Made by a program: the position numbers and the translations under genes
Assembly: GCF_008364555.1 (NCBI RefSeq)
Contig: NZ_VTUC01000002.1
Location: forward strand, 62,001-126,000
Origin: Enterobacter vonholyi
GTDB lineage: Bacteria > Pseudomonadota > Gammaproteobacteria > Enterobacterales > Enterobacteriaceae
DNA: 64,000 bases
Reading direction: 5' to 3'
Notes under the pieces: model-generated
Seen by the model: the letters and a program-made list of their open reading frames with translations, nothing else
Told to the model about the DNA's origin: nothing
The model's database searches: none
In this document: in pieces, positions 1-9,839 of the stretch
How the letters are laid out: every line of letters starts with the position of its first letter
Numbering within the stretch: the stretch's first letter is position 1

Positions 1-1833
1 CCAGGGAATGATGTGGTACGCCCCGGTGTCCTGGCGCACGCCAACTGAACGGATGGACATCCTCTCAACGGTGCCGGTTAACGGCCCTATGGTTACCAGA
101 TCGCCCGTGTTCATCCCGTTCTCAAACTGGATAAAGATGCCGGTAATAATATCCTTCACCAGCGTTTGCGACCCGAAGGAGATCGCCAGGCCCAGGGCAC
201 CGGCACCGGCCAGCAGCGGGGCGATATTCACCCCGATTTCCGACAGCACAATCATGATGGTGATGGTACTGATAATGACCGCCAGCGCGTTACGGAACAA
301 CGTTAACAGCGTTCTTGCCCGCGCGCTGGGCAGGGGACGGCCGTGAATATCCGACACCAGACGGTTCTCGATAAGGCTCGCCAGCAGCGTCCAGCCGACG
401 GCAGAGAAGAACAAAATCAACGCGATGCGAATCAGGATGTCGACCGTTTTCTCACCCGCACCGTTGTGCAGCCAGTTCCAGAAATCAAACAGGCTCCAGG
501 CATTCAGGAGCAGCATGATCGCCACGCAGACGGTGAGGATGCGCGCCACCTTCAGCGATACCGACATCCAGCCGTTTACCCGTTTTTGCAGTTCCGGGTA
601 ATTACGCTGTACCTGCGGCGACAGGGTGATGGTTTTCGAAATCCAGCGCGACAGCAGCCCCGACACAAACGCCGCGATCCCGATAATGGCCAGGCTTTTG
701 AACGTCGCCCCCATCATAAATTTCAGGCTATTGCCTGGGTCGAACAGCGAGAAGAAGCACAATACGATGAAGTAGGCGCTTGCCAGCCAGTGCCACACCA
801 GGGCGAAAGCGCGGATAAAGAGGCTAAAGAACGAAAGGGAGCGATCGGCCAGATTCAGCAGGCTTTGGGTAATGTTTTTTTTATTGTGGAAGATAAGATA
901 CAGCGACCAGAAGGTAATGCAGATCATGATAATGACGTTTGCCAGCGCGCCAAACTGGACGTTTACCTGGTTGGAGATGATCGGCACGGCAACCAGCAGA
1001 CCGTAGCCAATCAGCCCGCTGAGCACGCTCAGACGCAGCGCCCAGTACCTGGCGCTCGCATCGCGAATTGAGAAGGGACGTAGCTCCGGTACGTGCGGAC
1101 AAAAGAGTAACCGCAGCAGCGCCTTAAAGAACTCGATCAGGGCAAAGGCATTCAGGAAAAGCGACTGCTGAAATGCGATGGTTTTATTGCCCGCGTTCAG
1201 CCTGTCGGCGAGCATCTGGCCTAAAAACAGCGTCAAGGCCAGCAGCAGTAAATCGATGATAAACGCTGAGGCGATCATCAGCGGCAGGTGCAGCCAGCTG
1301 CTTTTATGCTGATTCTTCCTTCGTCCCCATTGTCCCATTTTGCGGTACAGCGGCCACGCGCACAGGCGCACCAGCCAGTAAAAAAGAAATACCGCACCGG
1401 CCAGCATCAGGAACTGCGCGGCTGCGGCGGTAAACGTGTGTGGATTAAACGGCTTATGCGGTGATCCAATCAGGTTGCGGTAGAGCTGAGCAAAGCGCGA
1501 GGAGAGGGCTTCCCCATAGTGGCGGCTTACGTCGGTGACATTTTCCAGCACCGTTTTTTGCTCCTCCACCTGGGGAGGGGTGATGACAGGCACCGGCTCC
1601 TGCGGCGGCGTGGCGGCCACTTTCCTCAGCTGGCTGATGAGTTCCTGCCGGGAGGTGTCGTTTTCGAGGACGTCGGCGAGGGCGCTGTAGGCGGCTTTTT
1701 TCTGTTCGACATCCGGTTCCGGCGGGGGAGTATTTTGCTGGCTGGCGGTTGTTCCGGTGGTCACGCCGGGGATCGCGACGGCGAACGATGGCGCACTAAA
1801 CAGGCTAATCAACAGCAACAGGATCCACGGCAC
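1..1833 (-). CDS. ybiO: YbiO, MscS-family mechanosensitive channel (3' end cut by window edge)
   Basis: The frame is open from a GTG at 1833 to the window edge, giving the first 611 residues of a protein that is about 740 residues in E. coli. The GTG start is preceded by GGAGG five bases away, and no upstream ATG competes. The N terminus looks like a signal peptide (PWILLLLISLFSAPSFA). Many membrane segments follow, then the glycine/alanine-rich pore helix of MscS channels (LLAGAGALGLAISFGSQ) and the start of the beta domain. It is an inner-membrane channel that opens under hypo-osmotic stretch. The gene is the convergence-side neighbour of no other gene here; glnQ lies upstream on the same strand behind a terminator. 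The sequence matches remembered E. coli YbiO nearly throughout. Confidence 0.95.
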   Translation of the reverse strand, partial: MPWILLLLISLFSAPSFAVAIPGVTTGTTASQQNTPPPEPDVEQKKAAYSALADVLENDTSRQELISQLRKVAATPPQEPVPVITPPQVEEQKTVLENVTDVSRHYGEALSSRFAQLYRNLIGSPHKPFNPHTFTAAAAQFLMLAGAVFLFYWLVRLCAWPLYRKMGQWGRRKNQHKSSWLHLPLMIASAFIIDLLLLALTLFLGQMLADRLNAGNKTIAFQQSLFLNAFALIEFFKALLRLLFCPHVPELRPFSIRDASARYWALRLSVLSGLIGYGLLVAVPIISNQVNVQFGALANVIIMICITFWSLYLIFHNKKNITQSLLNLADRSLSFFSLFIRAFALVWHWLASAYFIVLCFFSLFDPGNSLKFMMGATFKSLAIIGIAAFVSGLLSRWISKTITLSPQVQRNYPELQKRVNGWMSVSLKVARILTVCVAIMLLLNAWSLFDFWNWLHNGAGEKTVDILIRIALILFFSAVGWTLLASLIENRLVSDIHGRPLPSARARTLLTLFRNALAVIISTITIMIVLSEIGVNIAPLLAGAGALGLAISFGSQTLVKDIITGIFIQFENGMNTGDLVTIGPLTGTVERMSIRSVGVRQDTGAYHIIPW

Positions 1834-1917
1834 GGCGTCCTCCGGTGAAAATGTCGAACAAAATGATAAGTATAGAAGTCGAGGCGAGGTGGGGGATTTT
1901 TGGGAACAATCTGGCGT

Positions 1918-1941
1918 AAAAAAGCCGGGCATGCCCGGCTT
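1918..1941 (-). terminator. Terminator after glnHPQ
   Basis: An inverted repeat with arms AAGCCGGG and CCCGGCTT around CATG is followed on the minus strand by six T. It lies just after the glnQ stop and before ybiO, so it ends the glnHPQ transcript. Confidence 0.9.
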
Positions 1942-1958
1942 ACGTGTAAAGCGAGAGA

Positions 1959-2681
1959 TCAGGATACGTGCTGCAGGAACTCCTGCAAACGCTGACTCGG
2001 CGGGTTCGCAATCAATTCCTGCGGGTTACCGTCTTCCGCTATACGGCCTTTATCAATAAAGATCAGGCGGGACGCCACTTTCTCAGCGAAGCCGATTTCG
2101 TGGGTCACGATCACCATCGTCATCCCTTCTTCCGCCAGATCCTGCATGACTTTCAGCACCTCGTGGCGCAGCTCCGGATCGAGTGCGGACGTAGGCTCAT
2201 CAAACAGCATCAGTTTCGGTTTGACCGCCAGGGCGCGGGCAATCGCCACGCGCTGCTGTTGACCACCGGACAGCTCGGAAGGGTAGTGGTGCGCACGTTC
2301 AGCCAGACCGACTTTCGCCAGCAGGTCTTTTGCCAGCGCTTCCGCTGCCGCTTTGTTGGCACCGCGCACGCGCAGTGGGCCAAACATCACATTTTCCAGC
2401 GCCGTCAGGTGCGGGAACAGGTAGAACTGCTGGAACACCATGCCCGCTTCCTGACGAATCAGACGGTCATCCACTTTCGGGTCGTTCACCTTCAGGCCGT
2501 CGACGATCAGATCGCCGCTGGTGATCTCTTCCAGCTTGTTGATGCAGCGGAGCAGGGTGGATTTACCGGAGCCGGATGGCCCAATAATCACCACCACTTC
2601 ACCCTGTTTAATGTTCAGATCGATATTGTGCAGCACCTGGGTTGGGCCAAAGTGCTTGGAAACGTTTTTAAATTCAATCAC
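1959..2681 (-). CDS. glnQ: GlnQ, glutamine ABC transporter ATPase
   Basis: A 240-residue ATPase of the polar amino acid ABC import family that powers glutamine uptake at the inner membrane with GlnP and the periplasmic GlnH. The Walker A motif GPSGSGKST is at residues 34-42, the signature LSGGQ at 137-141 and Walker B with the catalytic Glu (LMLFDEP) at 157-163; a switch His follows in VTHE. The ATG overlaps the glnP stop by four bases (ATGA), so the two are translationally coupled. It is the last gene of glnHPQ and is followed by a strong terminator. Length and sequence match E. coli GlnQ almost residue for residue. Confidence 0.98.
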   Translation of the reverse strand: MIEFKNVSKHFGPTQVLHNIDLNIKQGEVVVIIGPSGSGKSTLLRCINKLEEITSGDLIVDGLKVNDPKVDDRLIRQEAGMVFQQFYLFPHLTALENVMFGPLRVRGANKAAAEALAKDLLAKVGLAERAHHYPSELSGGQQQRVAIARALAVKPKLMLFDEPTSALDPELRHEVLKVMQDLAEEGMTMVIVTHEIGFAEKVASRLIFIDKGRIAEDGNPQELIANPPSQRLQEFLQHVS

Positions 2682-3337
2682 AGGATTTTCATCCTTCTTT
2701 CAAGACGACGCAGAACGAAGCTCAGAACCAGAGTAATGATCAGGTAGACAACGGCTACCGCACTCCAGATTTCCAGCGCGCGGAAGTTGCCAGCAATGAT
2801 CTCCTGACCCTGACGGGTCAGCTCGGCCACGCCGATAACAATGAACAGCGACGTGTCTTTAATGCTAATGATCCACTGGTTGCCGAGCGGTGGCAGCATG
2901 CGACGCAGCGCCAGCGGCAGAATAACGTGGCGGATCGTTTCGCGACGTGAAAGGCCTAATGCCAGACCGGCTTCACTGAAACCTTTATGAATCGACAGCA
3001 CCGCACCGCGGGTGATTTCCGCAATATAGGCACCTGAGTTGATCATAATGGTGACGACGGCTGCGCTGAACGGGTCGATGCGCAGGTCGGTGAATGCCAT
3101 TGGCAGGGCGAAGTAGATGAACATGACCTGCACGACAATAGGGGTGCCGCGGATCACTTCGATGAAAACCAGTGCGATGTGGTTTGCGATCCAGCCGCCG
3201 TAGGTGCGAGCGAAACCGGCGACAAGACCGATAATCAACCCACCAACCAGACCCAGGACCGAAATCCACAGAGTCATTTTAGCGCCTTCAAGCAAGATAG
3301 GAATGGCAGGCCAGATGGCGCTCCAGTCAAACTGCAT
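2678..3337 (-). CDS. glnP: GlnP, glutamine ABC transporter permease
   Basis: A 219-residue inner-membrane permease of the HisMQ/GlnP type, forming the translocation channel for glutamine. Hydrophobic segments begin at about residues 22, 60, 90 and 190. The EAA coupling loop that docks on GlnQ is visible as [20 protein letters not shown] around residue 140. The start ATG ([18 protein letters not shown]) is the one used in E. coli. It is the middle gene of glnHPQ, separated from glnH by 84 bases carrying a hairpin, and it overlaps glnQ by four bases. Confidence 0.97.
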   Translation of the reverse strand: MQFDWSAIWPAIPILLEGAKMTLWISVLGLVGGLIIGLVAGFARTYGGWIANHIALVFIEVIRGTPIVVQVMFIYFALPMAFTDLRIDPFSAAVVTIMINSGAYIAEITRGAVLSIHKGFSEAGLALGLSRRETIRHVILPLALRRMLPPLGNQWIISIKDTSLFIVIGVAELTRQGQEIIAGNFRALEIWSAVAVVYLIITLVLSFVLRRLERRMKIL

Positions 3338-3367
3338 GATAATTTCCTGTTACTGTTACCGTGTTTC

Positions 3368-3396
3368 AAAAATAGCAGGGGCGAAAGGTCGCCCCC
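3368..3396 (-). terminator. Attenuating hairpin between glnH and glnP
   Basis: On the minus strand a seven-base GC stem (GGGGCGA / TCGCCCC, loop CCTT) is followed after a few bases by five T. It lies in the 84-base glnH-glnP gap inside one operon, so it probably acts as a partial terminator or as a 3' end that stabilises glnH mRNA, giving more binding protein than permease. This role is inferred. Confidence 0.6.
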
Positions 3397-3421
3397 GAGT
3401 GAACGTCATTTTTACGTCTTA

Positions 3422-4237
<816 letters not shown>

Positions 4238-4307
4238 TTACAAGCTATTGTTTTGCAAAGGGGATAATGTCATGCATTGCACAATTAATGGGGCAATGAG
4301 GTTTTAT

Positions 4308-4324
4308 TGCACCAAAGTGGAGCA
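4308..4324 (-). promoter_or_regulatory. NtrC-like enhancer site upstream of glnH
   Basis: TGCACC-AAAGT-GGAGCA differs from the NtrC dyad TGCACC-N5-GGTGCA by one base. It lies about 75-90 bases upstream of the sigma-54 promoter, a normal enhancer distance. A second, weaker candidate with a one-base-longer spacer starts at 4278. Confidence 0.65.
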
Positions 4325-4482
4325 CTGTTTTGGTGCGCTTCGTTTGGCTCAACTGACGGGGAGATATTTAGCGCAAATTCTGACGAAAAAACAATCTTCC
4401 GTTAACGGTTGTGTGAGGTGATTATTACATTTTTTTCACTTTTGCACTGTCTCAGGCAAAAAACGTGCACCATAGATGTGCA

Positions 4483-4507
4483 AAACCCTCACCGGAAGGC
4501 GAGGGTT
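4483..4507 (-). terminator. Terminator after dps
   Basis: Arms AACCCTCGCC and GGTGAGGGTT with a TTCC loop, followed by TTTT-like sequence on the minus strand, lie directly after the dps stop. Confidence 0.85.
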
Positions 4508-4527
4508 GGATAGAAATTTCGTATGAA

Positions 4528-5052
<525 letters not shown>

Positions 5053-5077
5053 TTATGTCCCAGGTAATTACGAAACT

Positions 5078-5085
5078 AAGTATAG
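5078..5085 (-). promoter_or_regulatory. dps promoter, -10 region
   Basis: CTATACTT on the minus strand contains TATACT, five of six matches to TATAAT, and lies 47-54 bases before the dps ATG. The -35 region is poor, as expected for a promoter that needs OxyR/IHF help or is read by sigma-S. OxyR and IHF sites were not resolved by eye. Confidence 0.6.
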
Positions 5086-5292
5086 CACCGGATTTTTTCT
5101 CTGCGGTTTGGCTGTGCCTATCGGTTTAATAGCGAGAAGTGGGTTGAGAATTTAACTTATTGAAATTAATGAGTAATTTTTAAATTTATACAGATCAATC
5201 TTAATTGCTGGATGGGGACACAAACGTAGAGGGATATTTCGAAAATAGAGCATAGTGTGTAAGAAATTATAACGTCTGTCTTTCTGGCCTTT

Positions 5293-5322
5293 ATTCTGCA
5301 TGGCGTGGAAGCCATGCAGAAT
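5293..5322. terminator. Strong 12-bp hairpin between dps promoter and rhtA end
   Basis: A perfect dyad with arms ATTCTGCATGGC and GCCATGCAGAAT around six bases. It lies just downstream of the rhtA stop. Neither strand has a good T run after it, so it is either a non-canonical terminator or an mRNA 3'-end protector for rhtA. Confidence 0.55.
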
Positions 5323-5330
5323 ATATGGCC

Positions 5331-6218
5331 TTAGCTGATATCCACCTTTTCAACTTTAGGTTCCGGGCGCATAGTGAGCGTAGAGCCCATTGAAGCCGCG
5401 ATAATCGAGCAGAGCGCCAGCGTCTGGGTCAACGTGAGGGTTTCGCCGAGAAACACCATCCCGGAAATGGCAGCAAGAGCAGGCTCCATGCTCATCAGGG
5501 TGCCAAATATGCGTGTCGGCAGACGCGTAAGGGCAATCATCTCCAGAGAATAGGGGAGTGCGGTAGAGAGAATCGCGACTGCCAGTCCGATGGGCATGAC
5601 GGACCATTGCCAGATAGATTCCGTCGCCTGCGCCATGCCGATGGGCACAAATACGATGGCCGCAATCAGAGAACCCAACGCCACCGTTGCCGGACCGTGC
5701 TCTTCGCCTGCACGCTGCCCCGTGAGAATATAGACAGCCCAGCAGGCGCCTGCACCCAGCGCCAGCGCGGCGCCCGTCAGATCGATCTCAGCGACACTCT
5801 GGCCCAGGGGAAGCAGGAACCATAAGCCCAGAACGGCTAGCACGACCCAGATAAAATCGACCGGACGTCGCGAGGAGAAAAGCGCCACCGCCAGCGGACC
5901 GGTAAACTCCAGCGCGACGGCGATCCCCAGTGGTATCGTCTGAATAGAGAGGTAGAACAGATAGTTCATTGCTCCCAGGGAGAGTCCATAAAACAGCAGG
6001 GGTAAACGCTGCTCCTTTTTGAAACGCAAACGCCAGGGTTTGAAAATGAACACCAGTATCGCCGTTCCCAGCACAATGCGCAGGGCGGTCACCCCTGGCG
6101 CACCGACCAGAGGAAAAAGTGATTTTGCAAGCGAAGCACCGCTTTGAATGGACAACATGGCAATGAGTATCACTGCGACCGGCAACCAGACCGACGATGT
6201 GCGGGATAACCCAGGCAT
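5331..6218 (-). CDS. rhtA: RhtA, threonine/homoserine exporter
   Basis: A 295-residue inner-membrane protein of the drug/metabolite transporter (EamA) superfamily with two five-helix repeats and about ten membrane segments. In E. coli it exports threonine and homoserine. Conserved blocks include AKSLFPLVGAPGVTALR near residue 30, VALEFTGPLAVALFSSRRPV near residue 100 and YSLEMIALTRLPTR near residue 225. The ATG at 6218 is preceded by GGAGAAAGG. The gene is divergent from ompX and ends at a long hairpin. Confidence 0.96.
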   Translation of the reverse strand: MPGLSRTSSVWLPVAVILIAMLSIQSGASLAKSLFPLVGAPGVTALRIVLGTAILVFIFKPWRLRFKKEQRLPLLFYGLSLGAMNYLFYLSIQTIPLGIAVALEFTGPLAVALFSSRRPVDFIWVVLAVLGLWFLLPLGQSVAEIDLTGAALALGAGACWAVYILTGQRAGEEHGPATVALGSLIAAIVFVPIGMAQATESIWQWSVMPIGLAVAILSTALPYSLEMIALTRLPTRIFGTLMSMEPALAAISGMVFLGETLTLTQTLALCSIIAASMGSTLTMRPEPKVEKVDIS

Positions 6219-6572
6219 CCTTTCTCCTGTCAGCTTATGTCAAATGAGGTAAAGGTTGCAGTGTAAAGGAAATATGCGGCAACGGTTGAGGCGCTGTTGA
6301 AAAAAAACCACGTGAAATCCGTAAAATGGTTAAGCGCTGGTGGATTTATCGCCTGTCAGATTAGGAATAATCTGGATGAATGTAACGGCGCAGACGCGCA
6401 CTATGCGCATTAAGTAGTGAAAATTTCATGTGATTTGAAAGAGATAGCTTAGGCTGGAAACGTTCTGTTACAGGAAAGGTTTCATTAGACATCACGAATC
6501 ACAAAGAGTTTCGCAAATTTTTTTGATATATTTAAAACTTACGGACTTACTTGAAGCACATTTGAGGTGGTT
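6219..6572. other. rhtA-ompX divergent intergenic region
   Basis: This 354-base AT-rich gap must carry the rhtA and ompX promoters. I see AT-rich -10-like sequence (GATATATTTAAAAC) about 45 bases before ompX but could not fix a -35. No ORF or convincing RNA gene was found. Confidence 0.5.
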
Positions 6573-7091
6573 ATGAAAAAAATTGCATGTCTTTCAGCAC
6601 TGGCCGCTGTACTGGCTGTTTCCGCAGGTACCGCTGTAGCTGCTACTTCTACTGTTACTGGTGGTTACGCTCAGAGCGACTATCAGGGCGTGATGAACAA
6701 AGCTAACGGCTTCAACCTGAAGTATCGCTACGAGCAGGATAACAACCCACTGGGCGTGATCGGTTCTTTCACCTACACCGAGAAAGATCGTTCTGAAAAC
6801 GGCGCATACAACAAAGGCCAGTACTACGGTATCACCGCTGGTCCAGCTTACCGTCTGAATGACTGGGCGAGCATCTACGGTGTTGTAGGTGTTGGCTACG
6901 GTAAATTCCAGCAGACTGAAAACCAGAGCGAAAGCCGCACTGCAAGCAACAGCGACTACGGCTTCTCCTATGGCGCAGGCCTGCAGTTCAACCCAATCCA
7001 GGACGTTGCTCTGGACTTCTCCTATGAGCAGAGCCGTATCCGCAACGTTGACGTTGGCACCTGGATCGCGGGCGTAGGTTACCGCTTCTAA
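6573..7091 (+). CDS. ompX: OmpX, outer-membrane beta-barrel protein
   Basis: A 172-residue eight-stranded outer-membrane barrel of the OmpX/Ail family. The signal peptide MKKIACLSALAAVLAVSAG ends in AVAA, and the mature protein starts ATSTVTGGYAQSD. The final Phe (GVGYRF) is the normal signal for barrel assembly. The ATG at 6573 follows GAGGTGG; a GTG two codons upstream lies inside that ribosome site and is unlikely. The ribosome site is the region paired by sRNAs such as CyaR in E. coli. Codon use is strongly biased to abundant tRNAs, as in highly expressed porins. A terminator follows. Confidence 0.98.
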   Translation: MKKIACLSALAAVLAVSAGTAVAATSTVTGGYAQSDYQGVMNKANGFNLKYRYEQDNNPLGVIGSFTYTEKDRSENGAYNKGQYYGITAGPAYRLNDWASIYGVVGVGYGKFQQTENQSESRTASNSDYGFSYGAGLQFNPIQDVALDFSYEQSRIRNVDVGTWIAGVGYRF

Positions 7092-7110
7092 TCACTTCGG
7101 TGATTAAATA

Positions 7111-7141
7111 AAAAATCCGCCCACTGTGGCGGATTTTTTTT
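7111..7141 (+). terminator. ompX terminator
   Basis: Arms AAATCCGCC and GGCGGATTT around CACTGT are followed by a run of eight T. A smaller hairpin (TAATCAC / GTGATTA) lies just before it, over the stop codon. Confidence 0.92.
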
Positions 7142-7186
7142 GTCTTTTTCCCTCCCCCCGTAGGCCAAGGTGAGAGCATCGAACCG

Positions 7187-8770
7187 CTACTTACTCTTAA
7201 TATCAAAAATATCCGTACCCAGATGGTTGTAGTCAACTTTCTGTAACTTGAAGTTGGTAACGTACACTGGGGGAGCTTTCTTGTTAGAGACAAACGGGTA
7301 AGCCGTTTTTATCTGTTCGGCTGTAATCCCCGTCCACTGCGAGAAGAACTGCAGGAAATCATTTGCCGAACGGCGCGCTTTAATGACGCGATGCGTTTTA
7401 TCATCACTCGACAGCACCATAAACGGCACCTGGAAGTTCTGCTGGAACTTGTCATCGTGCGCCAGATACTGCACCTCTTTACCACGCTCTTTAAACGCCA
7501 GCCCGTGATCCGAGAAATAGACCATAGAGAAGCTGTCGCCCGTATTGCGTAGCTGATCGTACAGCTTGCTCAGCAGATCGTCGGTTTGCGTCATGGTGTA
7601 GAGGTAGCACGAGGTCTCTTTGGACTGCACGAACTCCGCGTACTTCCCGCCAGTCCGATCGCAGGCCTGCGGATGCGACCCCATCAGGTGCAGGACGATC
7701 AGCTGAGGCTGCGTGCGCGGGGTGGCGAAGACCTGTGCCGTCATTTTCAGCAGCGCTTCGTCTTTGGTGTTTTTGTCGGCTTCAAAATCGCCGTTTTTCA
7801 GGAACTGCACTTCGTCAGCCCGTTTGGCGATGCTGGCGATGGCCGTATCGTATTCGCCAATTTGCCCCTGATTGGAGAACCACCAGGTCTGATAACCTGC
7901 ACGGTTTGCCAGAGTGACAAAATTATCCTGATACTGCGGTTTACCATCCACCACTCGGTTAAGGGTCAGACCGAGCGATTTCTGCGTTGAGCCGCTGGCC
8001 GCGACATAATCGGTAAACAGAGTGCCTTTGACTGAACTCGCAAACGGGGTGTTGTCCCAGTGGCCGCCAAACGCCCCCATTGCATCGCGACGCGCGCTTT
8101 CGCCAATCACCACCACATAGGTGTGATATTTCGGCTTAACGGCCAGCACGTTCCAGGTGTCTTTCATATTGGAAAGCTCAGCCATGCGCGCCTGTTCGTC
8201 GAGAACCTCTTTATTATTTACAACAACGTCTTTAACGAAGCGGAAAACCGGATAGCCGATATTGATGAGCCTTAACTTACCGTCCCAGGGAATATTCTGG
8301 ATGGGGGCGACAAACGCCACGGCAATGCTGAACACCAGACAGAGTATTTCGATCTTACCCCAGGATTTTTTCTCGCCCGACTGACGGCGGATGGCAATAA
8401 CGCCCAACGCGAAGATAAAAAGCCCGACCACATAGCTGTACCACGGGAAGATCGTCAGGATCTCCGTCGACTCTTCCATATTGGTCGAGTGCAGCGCCAG
8501 CAGGGTATTAAAGTTTGGCGAGCCGTAAGCCTGACCGAACGGGAAATAGAGTGCAGCAATCAGCGAACAGATCCCGATTACTGTTTTTTGCACGCGCGGG
8601 GCGGCTCGCCACAGCACATGCAGAATGCAGGTGAAGGCTACCGCGTAGAGCAGACTAAAGGGATAACCCAGCGCAAAGTTAATCAGTAATGACTGCAAAA
8701 AGTAAAAACCCGTCCACGGGCTTAAGGCCCGGCTGCGGGTAACAACGGTATCTATCAGGGTTACATTCAT
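7187..8770 (-). CDS. opgE: OpgE (YbiP), phosphoethanolamine transferase for periplasmic glucans
   Basis: A 527-residue inner-membrane enzyme of the sulfatase/alkaline-phosphatase fold. It moves phosphoethanolamine from phosphatidylethanolamine onto osmoregulated periplasmic glucans. Four or five N-terminal membrane segments (residues about 20-155) are followed by a periplasmic catalytic domain. The family blocks are clear: VVVIGESARRDAMGAFGG near residue 220, ASGSTQKSLGLTL (nucleophile Thr/Ser region) near residue 258, and YFSDHGLAFKERG near residue 420 carrying metal-binding Asp and His. The sequence follows E. coli YbiP end to end. It is convergent with ompX. Confidence 0.93.
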   Translation of the reverse strand: MNVTLIDTVVTRSRALSPWTGFYFLQSLLINFALGYPFSLLYAVAFTCILHVLWRAAPRVQKTVIGICSLIAALYFPFGQAYGSPNFNTLLALHSTNMEESTEILTIFPWYSYVVGLFIFALGVIAIRRQSGEKKSWGKIEILCLVFSIAVAFVAPIQNIPWDGKLRLINIGYPVFRFVKDVVVNNKEVLDEQARMAELSNMKDTWNVLAVKPKYHTYVVVIGESARRDAMGAFGGHWDNTPFASSVKGTLFTDYVAASGSTQKSLGLTLNRVVDGKPQYQDNFVTLANRAGYQTWWFSNQGQIGEYDTAIASIAKRADEVQFLKNGDFEADKNTKDEALLKMTAQVFATPRTQPQLIVLHLMGSHPQACDRTGGKYAEFVQSKETSCYLYTMTQTDDLLSKLYDQLRNTGDSFSMVYFSDHGLAFKERGKEVQYLAHDDKFQQNFQVPFMVLSSDDKTHRVIKARRSANDFLQFFSQWTGITAEQIKTAYPFVSNKKAPPVYVTNFKLQKVDYNHLGTDIFDIKSK

Positions 8771-9025
8771 AGGTCACTATCATGGATGAAAACGCCATGT
8801 GCTCACCCTGGCGTCAAGGGTCATAACCTGCCTGACAGTGCGTGGAGAGGGAATGAGGGTCCGCTTCAGCGAGCCGCAAATTGTGCAGGGCTGCAAGAAG
8901 ATAGTGCGAGCGCTAAAGAATATCAACAGTTGCTAAGCAGATGTTTTGCGAAGGGGATTGCAAATCCGTAAAAAAGATCGGGAATAAGGCGGCTGAAAGC
9001 CAGTTTACAGCGAGAATGTGACGGG

Positions 9026-9055
9026 AAAATGAAGCGGCGTACCGCAACGCCGCTT
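9026..9055 (-). terminator. mntS terminator overlapping its stop codon
   Basis: Arms AAGCGGCG and CGCCGCTT around eight bases, then CATTTTCCC on the minus strand. The 5' arm shares bases with the mntS TAA. Confidence 0.7.
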
Positions 9056-9182
9056 AGTTGGAAGGTTTATCGTCCTGATGCGGTTTGTTGTTAAACATAT
9101 CGCACAGCATGTTCAGCAGCATTAAGCGCACTTTAAAGGGGGAGTGGGTAAACACGGTCATGCACCTCTTGAATTCATTCAT
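9054..9182 (-). CDS. mntS: MntS, small manganese-homeostasis protein
   Basis: A 42-residue protein beginning MNEFKRCMTVFTHSPFK, nearly the same as E. coli MntS. In E. coli it is repressed by MntR with manganese and raises the available Mn pool, apparently by inhibiting the exporter MntP. The ATG at 9182 has GGAGG seven bases upstream; the frame extends further but the added codons are not conserved in memory and lack a ribosome site. The gene diverges from mntR across a gap holding two MntR-type boxes. In E. coli the same transcript was first annotated as the RNA RybA. Confidence 0.93.
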   Translation of the reverse strand: MNEFKRCMTVFTHSPFKVRLMLLNMLCDMFNNKPHQDDKPSN

Positions 9183-9239
9183 AAGACCTCCTGAGTTTTG
9201 ATCCCTTCGATCCATGAAGGGTGACTGCATTACATACAG

Positions 9240-9274
9240 ATATAGCACAGGCTATATTGTATAGCTATGGCTAT
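9240..9274. promoter_or_regulatory. Two adjacent MntR-type operator dyads
   Basis: ATATAGC-ACAG-GCTATAT (9240-9257) is a perfect dyad, and ATAGC-TATG-GCTAT (9261-9274) is a second one, their centres 19 bases apart. Both fit the enterobacterial MntR box (AACATAGC-N4-GCTATGTT type). They sit 58 bases before mntS and 92 before mntR, so MntR probably represses mntS and may act on its own gene. Confidence 0.85.
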
Positions 9275-9365
9275 TTCGTTAATTTTTTGTGCTTGCAGAG
9301 CTATGGTTTACAATGTGCGCTCTCGAAACCGGGCGCTGGAAGCGTCACCCCACTGAGGAAGTACA

Positions 9366-9839
9366 ATGAACCGTCGCGCAGGTCATCCGACAATGAGGAA
9401 AACGACGCAACTGGTGAATGTTGAAGAACATGTCGAAGGTTTTCGCCAGGTCCGTGAAGCGCACCGGCGTGAACTGATTGATGATTATGTTGAACTCATT
9501 TCCGATCTGATTCGTGAGGTTGGTGAAGCGCGCCAGGTCGATATGGCCGCCAGGCTGGGGGTTTCACAGCCAACTGTCGCTAAAATGTTAAAACGCCTGG
9601 CCTCCGTGGGCTTAATTGAAATGATCCCCTGGCGCGGTGTTTTTCTGACGCCGGAGGGGGAGAAACTCGCGCAGGAGAGCCGCGAGCGCCATCAGCTTGT
9701 CGAGAATTTTTTACTGGTGCTGGGCGTCAGCCCGGAGATTGCCCGCCGGGATGCGGAAGGCATGGAACACCACGTCAGCGAAGAGACGCTGGTGAAGTTT
9801 CGCGAATTTACCCTTAAATATGGTCCCTCCGCTGAATGA
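9366..9839 (+). CDS. mntR: MntR, manganese-responsive transcriptional regulator
   Basis: A 157-residue DtxR-family dimeric repressor that binds DNA when loaded with Mn(II). The winged helix lies at about residues 30-100 ([20 protein letters not shown] is the recognition part), followed by the metal-binding and dimerisation region with [15 protein letters not shown] residues near 130-140 (here [12 protein letters not shown]). In E. coli it represses mntH and mntS and activates mntP. The ATG at 9366 follows GAGGAAGTACA. The stop overlaps the ybiR start (ATGA), so the two are coupled. Its operator pair lies upstream, shared with mntS. Confidence 0.96.
   Translation: MNRRAGHPTMRKTTQLVNVEEHVEGFRQVREAHRRELIDDYVELISDLIREVGEARQVDMAARLGVSQPTVAKMLKRLASVGLIEMIPWRGVFLTPEGEKLAQESRERHQLVENFLLVLGVSPEIARRDAEGMEHHVSEETLVKFREFTLKYGPSAE

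Noticed and set aside
343..1071. A 242-codon open frame on the plus strand
   Set aside because: It is the antisense shadow of ybiO, whose protein matches a known family end to end.
8786..8971. Possible 61-residue small protein between opgE and mntS
   Set aside because: Its ATG lies 15 bases from the opgE start on the other strand, there is no ribosome site and the sequence has no recognisable features; it is more likely leader and promoter sequence.
9054..9248. Longer mntS start giving 64 residues
   Set aside because: The extra codons run through the leader and lack a ribosome site, while the internal ATG at 9182 has GGAGG and gives the conserved 42 residues.
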